This document shows, piece after piece, positions 51,181-63,500 of a stretch of DNA of 64,000 bases (the stretch's first letter is position 1; the number at the start of each line of letters is the position of its first letter). Source of the stretch: Lysobacter sp. ISL-50 (GTDB lineage: Bacteria > Pseudomonadota > Gammaproteobacteria > Xanthomonadales > Xanthomonadaceae); contig NZ_JAGGRI010000019.1 in the NCBI RefSeq assembly GCF_018612875.1, positions 138,227 to 202,226 of the forward strand, given 5' to 3'. The notes beneath the pieces were generated by a model. That model was not told the origin of the DNA and made no database searches. It saw only the letters and a list, made by a program, of their open reading frames with translations. The position numbers and the translations under genes are program-made.

Positions 51181-51363
51181 AAAGCAAATCCCCCGCGTTC
51201 GCTGCGCGAACGCCGCCCCCTTTTTGAAAGGGGGCAACGGCAGGTCGCGCGGCCGCTACGTCGTGTCGAAACAATTCTCCCCTTCGAACCCGGGACCGTT
51301 CTCCCCTTTCACCGCGCAACAGTTCCCCCCTTTGAAAAAGGGGGGCTAGGGGGGATTTGCTTT
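51181..51363. repeat. Long inverted repeat with CCCCCTTTTTGAAAGGGGG hairpins
   Basis: AAAGCAAATCCCCC (51181-51194) is inverted as GGGGGATTTGCTTT (51350-51363). Inside lie two hairpins, CCCCCTTTTTGAAAGGGGG near 51216-51234 and CCCCCC TTTGAAAAA GGGGGG near 51325-51345. The whole 51081-51545 gap has no gene. The fold could slow or end transcription before the giant gene, or protect mRNA. Confidence 0.75.
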
Positions 51364-51545
51364 CGCTTGAATCAGCCCGTTTTCCAAAGGCGGCAACGGT
51401 ACGCGGCTTCGCCAAGCCGTAACGCCCACCCGCCAGCCCACGCTCTCACCCGCGCCCGCACCACCGCGCCTCTCCCCACTCCCCGCGTCGCCGCATCGCG
51501 CGACGTCATCGCCGCGCCGTCACGCCGCACGCAAAGGAAGCCGTC

Positions 51546-54500
51546 ATGACCCGCAAGCCCGCCGAATCCCGCCATTCCCTGCGTGCGCGCAATCCGGCGC
51601 GACTGCTCGCGCTGAGCGCGGCGATTTCGCTGGCGCTGCTCGGCGGCGCGGCTCACGCCGATCCCAATCCGTTCGCGCGTCGCGGCGTCGATCCGGCCGC
51701 GCAGGCGGCGCGCAGCGCGCAGCAGCAGGGGCTGCAGTCGGTGCGCGCGCAGCAGATGGCGCAGCGCTCGCTGGCCGCGTTCGGGCAGGCCGCGCAGGTG
51801 CGCGCCGCGCTCGATACCGCGCAGGTGGCCGCGCGCCTGGCCGCGGCCAGTTCGGCGGCGGCCAATCAGGTGCCCAACGGACTGGGCGAGGGCGGGCTCA
51901 AGGTCGCCGCCGGAGTCAAGTTCGAACCCGGCGCGATATCGGCCGAAGATCCGCGCCTGGGCCAATCCAAACTGTGGCTCGGCGCCAAGGGCCCGACCCA
52001 GAACGTCGATGCCGGCACCACCACCGTCACCATCGAGCAGACGCAGAAGAAAGCCATCCTGAGCTGGGAGACGTTCAACGTCGGCAAGCAGACCACGGTC
52101 TACTTCGATCAGCGCGGCGGCAATCTGGCCGGCGGCGGCAACGATTGGATCGCGCTCAACCGAATCGACGATCCCAGCGGCCGCCCCAGCCAGATTTTCG
52201 GCCGGATCAAGGCCGAAGGCAGCGTTTATCTGCTCAACCGCAACGGCGTGCTGTTCGGCGGCACCAGCCAGGTCAATACGCGTTCGCTGCTGGCGTCCTC
52301 GCTCAACTTGTTCAACAACGATATCGCCCGCAGCAACCGCACCTTCATCAGCGGCGGCATCGGCCGCGGCAACGCCGCGGACTTCGTCTTGACCTCGGAT
52401 GCGGCCGCATACAGCGGCGGCGCGCGTCCGGCCATGGCCGGCGACATCCGCATCGAGGCCGGCGCGCAGATCAAGACCGGCGCCGGTGGCTACGCGCTGA
52501 TCGCCGCGCCCAATATCGACAACGCCGGCAGCGTGCAGGCCGAAGACGGGCAGGTGCAGTTGGCGGCGGTGATCGGCGCGCAATACGGCGATCCCAAGCT
52601 CGCCGCCGAGAACAAGGTCGCGCTGGAATTCGGCCTGATCGGCGCCGCCCTGGGGCGCGAAGCGCCGGACGAGATCGGCTACGGCCGTCTGACCAACACC
52701 GGCATCGTCGCCAGCAAGCGCGGCGACGTCACCCTGACCGGCTACGACATCGCCCAGGACGGTTACCTCGGCACCACCACCGGCGTGAGCCGCCCGGGCA
52801 CGCTGTCGATCCTGGCGCTGGAATACGCGCGTTCCTCCGACGACGAGGCCTTCACCCAGAGCCGGGGGGGCCGCCTGCGTTTCGGCGCCGCGTCGGCCAC
52901 CACGATCCTGCCCGAGCACGACGGCGAGACCACCACCAGCGCCAAGAGCGCCGATCAGGCCTTCCAGCCGCCCAGCGCGCGTCTGGCCGCGGCGCAGATG
53001 TTCTTCCAGGAAAACTCGCTGGTGCTGATGCCCGGCGCCAAGCTCGATGTGTTCGGCCTGGACGCCGCGGTTTTCGTCGACACCGGCGCGCGCAGCGCGT
53101 CGCGGATATTGATCGACCGCGGCGCGACCATCAACGTCGCCGGCATCGCCGACGTGCAGCGGCCGATGTCGGACAACATCGTCAAGATTCCGCGCATCGG
53201 CGAAAACGAACTGGCCGATTCGCCGCTGCTGCGCGGCGGCGGCCTGTATCGCCAATCGACCGCCATCGACGTGCGCAACAAGGGCGTGACCGCCGACGGC
53301 CGCGCCTGGGTCGGCACGCCGCTGCTCAACGCCGCCGGCTACGCCGATCAGGTGCCGCGCGGCATCGACCAGATGCTGATCGACGGCGGCAGCATCAACA
53401 TTCAGGGTCGCGAGTTGATCGCACGCTCGGGCTCCACGCTGGATCTGTCCGGCGGCTACGTGCATTACCTGGGCGGCATGATCGCCGCGCCGCGCCTGCT
53501 CGGTGCCGACGGCCGCATCTACCGCCAGGCCGACGCCGATCCGAACATGGCCTACGTCGGCTTCGCCGGCGATTACTTGCTCGATCACCAGCGCTGGGGC
53601 GTCAAAGAACTGTTCATTTCGCCGATGACCGCGGCCGACAGTTATTTCGATCCGGACTACGTGCACGGCGGCGACGGCGGCCAGCTCAACGTGACCCTGA
53701 CGCCCGACGCCAACCTCGCCCAGATCGACGCCGGTCTGGTGCTGGCGGGAGACATCCACGCCGACGCCGAATCCGGCCGCTATCAGATCAAGAACGGCGA
53801 ATCGGCCCACGGCGGCGCGCTCAAGATCGCCACCGGCGACGGTTTCGAATTCACCCGCTGGCGGCTGCAGAGCGCGCCGGTGGCCGACGTGCCGGACGGC
53901 TTCGACATGAGCTCGCGCTTCGCCGATCTGGCGGCCGCGGCCAAGGACGCGTTCGGCTTGCGCACCACGGTGTTGTCGAGCGATAGGCTCGACGCCGCCG
54001 GGTTCTCCTCGATCACGCTCAGCGACGGCTGGGGCCGCATCGAGGTCGCCGCCGACGCGCATGTGAAGGTCGAAGATGGCGGCGGCATCGCCTTGAACGG
54101 CCGCCAGGTGCGGGTGGACGGCACCCTGGAAGCGGTGTCGGGCAAGATCGATCTGGAAGCGCAGTCGCGGCCGATCCCGCAACGTCCGCAAGAGCGCGGC
54201 GACATCGTGCTCGGCGCGCAGGCGCGATTGCTCGCGCGCGGCGCCTGGGTCAACGACGGCGCGGCGTTCGACGACGGCCGCACGGGCGCGGCGCACATCG
54301 ACGGCGGCGCGATCAGTCTGCGCACCCATGAGCAGTTGATCGGCAGCGGCGATGCGATCGTCGATGCCAGCGGTTCGATCCTGATCGACCCGAACGCGCG
54401 CCTGGACGTGTCCGGCGGCGGACGCATCGCGCCCAACGGGCAACTGGCGCAGAAGGACGGCGTCGCGCTCGGCCGCGGCGGCGACATCAGCCTGCGCACC

Positions 54501-57500
54501 TATGTCGGCGCCGGCACCGAGATACAGAACACGTTCCCGCCCGCTTACTACGACGATGCCGGCGGCGCCGGCCGCTTGCGGTTCTCGCGCGATTCGCTGG
54601 TCGCGCGCAACCTGGGCGGCGGCGGCACGCTGCGCCTGGACGCGCGCGAGATCCGGATCGGCGGCGACGCGCCGGGCGATCCGCGCGGCTTGCACCTGGG
54701 CGCGGATTTCTTCGCCGACGGCGACTTCGGCGCCTACGACCTGCGCGCCGAACTCGACGGCAGCATCGCCGCCGGCAGCGATGTGCGGGTGTCGCAGCGC
54801 AGCTTCCTGGCCGATGCCGGCGCGCTGCGGCAATTGGCCAGCGGCGGCGATCTTTACGCCGGCGGCTTCGGCGCGTTCGGCCGTCTCGACGATCTGCACC
54901 GGCCGGCGGCGGATTTCTCCCTGGCCGCCGGCGGCTCGGTCGGCACCGCTTCGCCGAGCCTGCCGCTGGGGCAACTGCGCGATGAGTTGCGGGTCGAGCA
55001 AGGCGCGCGTCTGAGCGTGGATGCCGGCGGCGACGTGCGCCTGGGTTCGCGCGGCCAGGTCACCGTGCTCGGCGACATCAGTGCGCGCGGCGGCAGCATC
55101 ACCTTGTCCGGCGATACCACCAGCGACGGCCTGTCCAGGCCGCTGGGCGAGATCGCGCAAGAGTATTGGTCGCGCGACAAATCGGTATGGCTCGGCGCCG
55201 ACAGCACGCTGGACGTTTCCGGCATCGCTCTGATCGACCCGACCCTGAAGCCGCGCGCCGACGGCAGCGTGCCGCGCGACGGCAAGTTGCTCGACGGTGG
55301 CAAGATCACCCTGAGCAACGACGGCGGCTACGTGGTGGTCGAGCAGGGCGCGCAGCTCACGCTCGACGGCGCCGCCGACCGCTTCGAAGTGCGCGACGGC
55401 GCCGCCGCGCCCGGCCGCGATCCGTTGCGCCCGACCGCGGTGTGGAGCCACGCCGGCAGCCTGACCATCGGCGCCGCCGCCGGCCTGTTCTTCGACGGCG
55501 ACATCAGCGCCCACGGCGGCGCCGCGCAGGCGCGCGGCGGCGTGCTCGAACTGGTCGCGCTCGGCGACAACCAGCGTCCGCTCGGCGACGGCAGCTTCAG
55601 CGTGCTCAACGCGAGCGAGTTCGTGATCGACGCTGGCGGCTCGCATCGGGCCGCCGCGGCGCGCCCCGGGGACGCGATCGAACCCGACCGCGCCGCGCCG
55701 TCCGGACAATTGCGCTTCGGCGCCGAGCATCTGCAAGACAGCGGCGTGGACACCTTGCAGATCGGCCGCCCCGGCGGTATCGCCTACGTGCCGATCGTGT
55801 TCGAAGGCAATGTCGATCTGCACCTGGACCGCGCGCTGGTCATGAACGCCAGCGGCTACAGCGTGCGTCCCGCGCCGCTTCCCGCCGGCGCCGACGCCGA
55901 TGCCGCCGTCGCGCAGGCGAAGCTGAGCGCGCAGTACGTGGCCTTCAACGGCCTGCGCGGCATCGGCCGCGGCGCCGTGCCGTTGGCCGATCCGGCGCGC
56001 CCGGGCGAGAACCGGCTGGACGTCAACGCCGGCTTCATCGACTTCGCCGGTCAAGTGCGCCTGGACGGCATCAAGGTCGCGAACTTCGACAGCGCCGGCG
56101 ATATCCGTTTCTACACGCCGGCCGAATTCCGCACTTTCGTGCCGCAAGGCGCGACCTTGCCGGCCGATCTGCCCGGACAACTGCTGAGCGGCGGCGATCT
56201 GAATTTCCGCGCCGCGCAGCTGTATCCCGGCACCGGCGAGCGTTTCATCATCCGCGCGCTCGGCGCGTCCGACGGCGCCGGCGGACGCGACGCCACCCGC
56301 ATCAGCATCGCCGGCAACGGCGCCGCCGTGGCCGCGCCGCTGTCGGCCGGCGGCGCCTTGCTGCTGGACGCGACCGCGATCGAGCAGGGTGGCGTACTGC
56401 GCGCGCCGGGCGGGCAGATCCTGCTCGGCGTCGCCGATCCGGACAACGCCGACAGTCGCGCCGCGTTCGGCAATTTGAACCTCACCGCCACGCAGCGCGT
56501 CGAACTCAAGCCCGGCAGTCTGACCTCGGTGTCGCTGGACGGCCGCGTCGTGCCTTACGGCGTGACCGTCGATGGCCTGCAATGGCAAGCATCAAACACC
56601 CAGACCGATCTGGCCGCGCCGCCGCGCAAGCAGATCACCCTGGACGCTTCGTCGATGTCGCTGGCCGACGGCGCCGTCATCGATCTGTCCGGCGGCGGCG
56701 ATCTGCAGGCGGTGGAATGGGTGCCCGGCACCGGCGGCAGCCGCGACGTGCTGTCGCGTTACAACACCAGTTACGCCGACGGCACGCCCAGGCAGGTGCC
56801 GCTGTATCCGAACGAGCGCGAGGTCTACGCGATCGTGCCCGGCGCGCAGCCGATGGTGGCGCCGAACGATCCGAACTTCGGCAGCGTCGCGGTCGGCAAG
56901 CAAGTGCGGATCAGCGGCGTGCCGGGCCTGCCCGACGGCGTCTACACCTTGCTGCCGGGCCGCTACGCGACCTTGCCGGGCGCGTTCCGCGTGGTCCAGC
57001 GCAGCGGCGCGCGCGACAGCCAGTCGGGGCCGGCGGTGATCGCGCCCGACGGCACCGCGGTGGTCGCCGGTTATCTGGTCGATGCCTTGAGCGGCGCGCG
57101 CGATGCGCTCGCCAGCAGCTTCGAAGTGCAGTCGCACGACACCTGGAGCCGTTACTCGCAGTACGCCGCCACCAGCGCGGACAAGTTCTTCGCCGATCGC
57201 GCCCAGCGCGCCGGCGCGGTCGCGCCGCAACGGCCGCGCGACGGCGGCCAACTGGTGCTCAACGCCGGCCAGACCCTGGACCTCGGCGCGAGCCTGAAAG
57301 CCGCGGCCGCGCCGGGCGGCGCCGCCGCGCAGGTGGACATCGCCGCCAAGGCGATCCAGATCCTCGGCGCCGGCCACGCCGCGCGCGAGGGTTACGTGCA
57401 ACTCGACGCGGACAAACTCAACCGCCTCGGCGCCGGCAGCCTGCTGATCGGCGGCCAGCGCCGCGATCGCGCCGACGGCGTGGCGGTGGACGTGCGCGCC

Positions 57501-60500
57501 GACAGCGTGCTGCTCGACAACGACGCCGGTTCCGCGCTCAAGGCGCCGGAGATCACCCTGGTGGCGAGACAGGACGTGCGCGTATCGCAGGGCAGCGTGT
57601 TGAGCGCGCAAGGCCAACTGGCGGGCAGCAGCGACAAACCGCTGCTGATCGGCGAAGACGCCGTGGCCGCTCAGCCGGGCCGGCCGGGTCAGGCCGGACG
57701 CAGCGGCGACGGCGCCTTGCTGCGCGTGTCCAACGCCGGCCCCGCGCAAGTGCGCCGGCGCAATCTGCCCACGCTCGAGAACAGCCAGGGCGTGCTCGCC
57801 ATCGACGCCGGCGCGAACGTGGACGGCGGCGCTTCGCTGACCCTGGACGCGGCGCGCAACACCTTGATCGACAGTCAGGCGCTGCTGCACGGTCGCGACG
57901 TGCAGGCCAACAGCGGCCTGATCGTATTCGCCGGCGACGGCGCCGCCGCCGATCTGGACGGCTTCGTGATCGGCCGCAACACTCTGGCCGGTTTCGCCGA
58001 TGCGCAGCGCATCGGCCTGCGCAGCTACGGGCGCATGGAATTCCACGGCGCGGTCGATGTGAACGTGGCGCAGGAACTGGCCCTGAGCGCGGCCGCGTTC
58101 GCCGGCGACGGCGGCGACGTGCATCTGCGCGCCGATCGCCTGAGCCTGTCGAACGAACTCGGCGCGGCGGTCGCGGCCAAGTCCGGCCGCGGCGGTGCGC
58201 TGAGCCTGTCCGGGCGCGAAGTGGTGTTCGGCGGCGGCGACAAATCGCTGGACGGTTTCGGCCGGGTCGATGTCCAGGCCGATCAGCGCATCGCCGTCAG
58301 CGGCAAGGGCGGCTTCGATTTCGGCGCCGCGCCGCTGAGCCTGCGCGCGCCGCTGATCCAGGCCGAGGCCGGCGCCGACGGGCGCCTGAGCAGCCAGGGC
58401 GAGATCTCGCTGGCGCGCGGCGCCGGCGCGGTCGCCGCCGACGGCGCGCAGGGCGGGGCGATCGAACTGTCCGGCGGGCGCATCGTCGGCGACGCGCTGA
58501 TCCGCGCCAACGCCGGCCGCATCAAGCTCAACGCCGGCGGCGACGTGCGCCTGGACGGCACCGCCACGCTCGACGTGTCCTCGCGCGGCAAGACCCTGTT
58601 CGACCAGAAGCTGTCGCCGCCGGCCGGCCGCATCGAGTTGGGCTCCGAACACGGCTCGCTGAGCCTGGGCGCGAACACGCTGCTGGACTTCTCCGCCCCC
58701 TCCGGCGGCGACGCCGGCGGGCTGCGCGCGATCGCCGGCGAAGGCGCGATCGATCTGGCCGGCGCCTTGCGCGGCGGCAGCGCGAACGGCCGCGGCGGCA
58801 GTATCGAACTCGACAGCGCGCAAGCGCTGGCACTGGACCCGCTGGCGCAGCGCCTGGCCGCCAGCGGCATCGACCAGCGCATCGCCGTGCGCACGCGCAG
58901 CGGCAATCTGAGCCTGTCGGCCGGACACAGTCTGAAGGCGCGCGAGGTCAGCCTGATCGCCGACGCGGGCGCCGGCGTGCGCGGCAGCGATGCCGGCAAC
59001 GGCCACGTCGATATCGACGGCGATATCGACGCCTCCGGCGCGTCCGGCGGCACGATCGAACTCTACGGCCGCCAGGGCGTGGAGGTGGACGGGCGCCTGA
59101 TCGCCACCGGCAGCGACGCCAAGCGCCGCGGCGGCGAGATCCGCATCGGCGTCAGCGGCGTCGGCGACGGCACGCTGAATTCGAATTACGGTTACCAGAA
59201 CGTGCAGCGCGAAGACTCCGGCGCGATCCGCGTCGGCGCCGGCGCCGTGCTCGACGTGTCCGGCGGCCGCGCCGGCGGTCTGTCGGGCGGGCGCGTGGAC
59301 CTGCGCGCGCCGCTGCTCAGCGACGGCGACGTGCGCGTGGACATCGCCGATCCGGCCTCGATCCGCGGCGCGCGCGAAGTCGGCCTGGAAGCCTATGCGG
59401 TGTGGAGCGCGGCCGACGCGCAGGACCCGGCGCACCCGGAATTGCATTTCGACGGCATCGTCGATCCGGCCGGCTGGTACGACGCACAGGGCACGCTGTT
59501 GCCGGGGCAGTGGACCGACGCCGCCGGCAACGTCCTGGCGGCGCCGCAGAACGCGCAGGACCTGGCGCAGTACCTGAGCAAGCACTACTTCGCCCCCGAC
59601 GCGGCCAACGCCGCCCACCGCGGCTTCTACGGCTATCGCGACGGCAGTCCCGCCGACGCGCCGCTGCCGGGCACGCTGATGGGCTTCGTGCAGAGCCCGG
59701 GCTTCGCCTTCGAACAGCGCTTCGCCGGCGTCAGCAACTTCCGCGCGCGTCCGGGCATCGAGCTGCGCAATCCCGACGAAGGCATCAACGGCGGCGCGAT
59801 CCGCGTGCTGACCAACTGGAACCTCAACTCCGGCACCAACCAGCGCCTGGACTTCCGCTACGGCGACAGCGCGCCGGTGCTGGGCCTGCGCGCGGCCGGC
59901 GAGATCGAAGTCGCCGCCAGCGTGTCGGACGGTTTCTACGACTTCAGCAAACTCACCGGCGGCGTCAGCGGCACGCTCGACGGCAGCAACGCGCTGTATC
60001 GCGGCATCGTCGATGGCCAGGGCCTGACCTCGCTGGACGGCGTGTTCATCACCGTGCCGCAAGCGCCCGATCCGGGCCAGTACAGCGACGAACAGATCGC
60101 GCAGTACTACGGCCAGTACGACAGGCTGATGCAGGAGCTGTCCAAGCCCGATCCGACCTTCGCCGCCGACAGCAACTTCTGCGGCTTCGCCTGCAGCCTG
60201 CTGCAGTGGGTCCAGAGCGTGTACGACTTCTCCGCCGGCACCTCGCCGGACCCGGCCTTGCAGCCGCCGCCGGCGCCGACTTCGCCGGCCGACTACGACG
60301 CCTACCTTCTGGCCTATCGCAACTACGTGGTCGCCATCGCCAGCAACGCCTTCTATGGCACCGGCGAGTTGTTCGCCTACGAGGCGCCGAAGCTGCCGGT
60401 GCCGGGGCAGTTGTTGCCGCGCATCGGCCCCGACGACCGCAGCCCGAACCTGCAAGCCTCCGCCGCCGATCCGGCGCCGTTCGCCACCCGCACCCTGGCC

Positions 60501-63500
60501 GGCGGCGACAGCAGTTGGCTGCGTCTGGTCGCCGGCGCCGACAGCGCCAGCGCCGCTCCGACCGCGTTGCGCGCGCGCGCCGCGGCGGCCGATATCCGCT
60601 TCGACGGCCACACCACGGTGAACCGCGGCGCCAGCGGACGCGAACTGTTGCTGCCGAATGTGCTGCGCACCGGCACCGGCCGCATCGAGCTGGTCGCCGC
60701 GCGCGATATCCGCTTCGACGACGCCGACGCGCCGGCCAGCGTCTACACCGCCGGCCGCCCCGGCGAGGGCAGCCGCACCTCGCAGGAGCCGGGCCAGATC
60801 CGTCCGCTCGGCGAGGGTCGCCCGGATCTGGTCGTGACCGGCCAGGTCAATCCGGAAGCCGCCGGCGATCTGGTGGTCAGCGCCGGCCGCGACATCCTGA
60901 GCAACCGCCGCATCTTCGACAACGAGCAGGGCAGCCGCAGCGGCAACGCCGGCACCTACCTGGGCCAGTTCTGGTGGCCGTGGATGCAAAGCGGCAACAC
61001 CGTCGCCGACGACGGCCGCACCGTGCTGGCTTCCTCGATCAACTTCGGCGGCTTCGCCCAGGGCCTGCTCAGCGTCGGCGGCAACGTCTCGATCCAGGCC
61101 GGCCGCGACATCCGCGAATTGTCGGTGTCGCTGCCGACCACGTGGAGCAAGGAAGGCGGCGGCGCCGCGCGCAGCTACGGCGGCGGCGATCTGCGCGTGA
61201 ACGCCGGACGCGATCTGCTCGGCGGCGATTACTTCCTCGCCAAGGGCGAAGGCGAGTTGAGCGCCGGCGGCCGCATCGGTTCGGCCTTCGATTTCGACGC
61301 CGCGGTGTTCTTCAGCGGCAGCGGCGATTTCCTGCAACTGCACACGCCGGTGGCGCCGATCCTGGCGATGCAGGACGCGCGCATCCGCGTGCAGGCGGCG
61401 CAGGACGTGGAACTGGGGCGGGTGCTCAACCCGTCCTACGTCACCACGCCCGACGGGGTGACCGGCGATTCGCAGGCCTACGGCGCCGACGCCGAACTCA
61501 ACGTGTTCTCGGTCGCCGGTTCGATCGCCTTCGACACTCTCGATGTCGGCGACGCGCTGTTCTCCTACGGCCTGCGCATGAACGGATTCGCGGGCAAGCC
61601 CTACGAAGTGCGCAGCCGTCCGATCTTCATGCAGGCCTTGCCGGGCCGCGTGCTGGCCACGGCGATGGACGGCGACATCGTGCTCAACAACGGCGGCGCG
61701 TTGTTCCCGTCGACGCGCGGCCAGCTCAGCCTGCTCGCCGGCGGCGACCTGCTGCTGTCGGCCGACCGTTTGCCGCGCGGGCAGGGACTGAGCCTGATCG
61801 ACCTGGACCCGAATTGGATGCCGACGCCCGACAACCAGATCGGCAAGGTGCTCGGCGAAGGCAACGGGCCGCTGGACTTCACCAACATGGTGCTGAGCAA
61901 CGGCAGCGAGCGCAGCTACCGCGCCAACCTGCACCGCGACGACAGCGAACTCGTACGGCTGTACGCCGGCGGAGATATCGTCGGCGGTCGCCAGCGCGAC
62001 GGCGTCAGCCTCAACCCCTTGACCATCGACGTACCCAAGCCGGCTTCGATCCGCGCCGGCCGCGACATCGTCGATCTCAACTTCCGCGGCCAGAACTATC
62101 GCGAATCGGATCTGACCCGGATCGAGGCCGGCCGCGATCTGTACAACAACCCGCTGCGTCCGAATGCCGGCGGCGCGGTCAATACCAATTACTCGTGGCT
62201 GCAGCTCGGCGGCCCGGGTACCTTCGAATTGCAGGCGGGGCGCAACTTCGGCCGGATCACCTCGGCCAACGAGGCGTTCCAGAACGGTTCGCTCAACAGC
62301 GACGGCGGCGGCGTGCGCACCATCGGCAATCGCGACAACGCCGGTTTGCCGAACGAAGGCGCCGACATCGTGGTGCGCTTCGGCGTCGGACCGGGCGTGG
62401 CCACCGACGCGTTCGCGCAGCGCTATCTGGACCCGTCCAACAGTGATGCGAACCAATACCGCGACTGGCTGCTGGCCTTCGTCGCCCAACTCGACGCCGA
62501 TCGTCGCCAACGCGACGGCGCCGGCGCGGACGCCGCGCCGATGAGCGCCGAACAGGCGTGGCAGGCGTTCCTGCGGCAGCCGGCCGAACAGCGTCAGTTG
62601 CTGGTCGATCGCGTATTCCTTGACGTGCTCGAACGTGCCGGCAAGGAAAACAAAGAACCGGCCAGCCCGAACTTCGGCAAATACTCGCTCGGTTATCAGG
62701 CGATCAACACCTTGTTCCCGGCCGCGGCCGGTTACACCGCCAATCGTCTGGAGGGCGGGGCGAACGGCGCCGATCGGTTGGTCGCGACCGGGCAGTTGGA
62801 CATGCGCGGCTCGACCATCCAGACCCAGCGCGGCGGCGACATCCGCATCCTGGGCCCGGGCGGCGACGTATTGGTCGGCAGCGTGAGCGCGCCGCCGCTG
62901 GTGCGCGACAGCCAGGGCGCGGTGCGGATCGGCCCGAACCAGCAGGGCATCCTGGCCTTGGAGCAGGGCGACATCGGCATCTTCACCGACCGCAGCGTGC
63001 TGCTGGCGCAGAGCCGCATCTTCACTCAGCAAGGCGGCAAGATGCTGATCTGGAGTTCCAACGGCGACATCAACGCGGGCAAGGGCGCGAAGACTTCGTC
63101 CGACAAGCCGCCGGTGGCCTACGACTGCGATCTCGACAACTATTGCCGCATCGACGCCAAGGGCTTGGTGACCGGTGCCGGCATCGCGACCTTGCAGACG
63201 GTGCCGGGCGGCAAGGCCGCCGACGCGGTGCTGGTGGCGCCGCGCGGGACCATCGACGCGGGCGATGCGGGTATCCGAATCAGCGGCAATCTGATTCTGG
63301 CGGCGCAGACGGTGGCGAACGCGGACAACATCCAGGTCGATGGCGATTCGGTCGGCATCCCGGTGGCGCGCGGCGTGGATGGTGGTGCGTTGGCGGCGGC
63401 ATCGTCGGCGAACGCCGGCGTGGACGCGGCGGCCGACGCGATGGTGCAGCAGCGGCCGGCGGTGGCGACGCGGGATATTCCGGCGTTGATATCGGTGCAG

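Noticed and set aside
51372..56588. Very long minus-strand open frame (about 1738 codons) opposite the exoprotein gene
   Set aside because: It is a stop-poor shadow of a high-GC repetitive gene, rich in Arg/Ala/Gly/Asp, with no ribosome site or domain. The same holds for the minus frame at 56592-63728 and the plus frame at 55166-62446.
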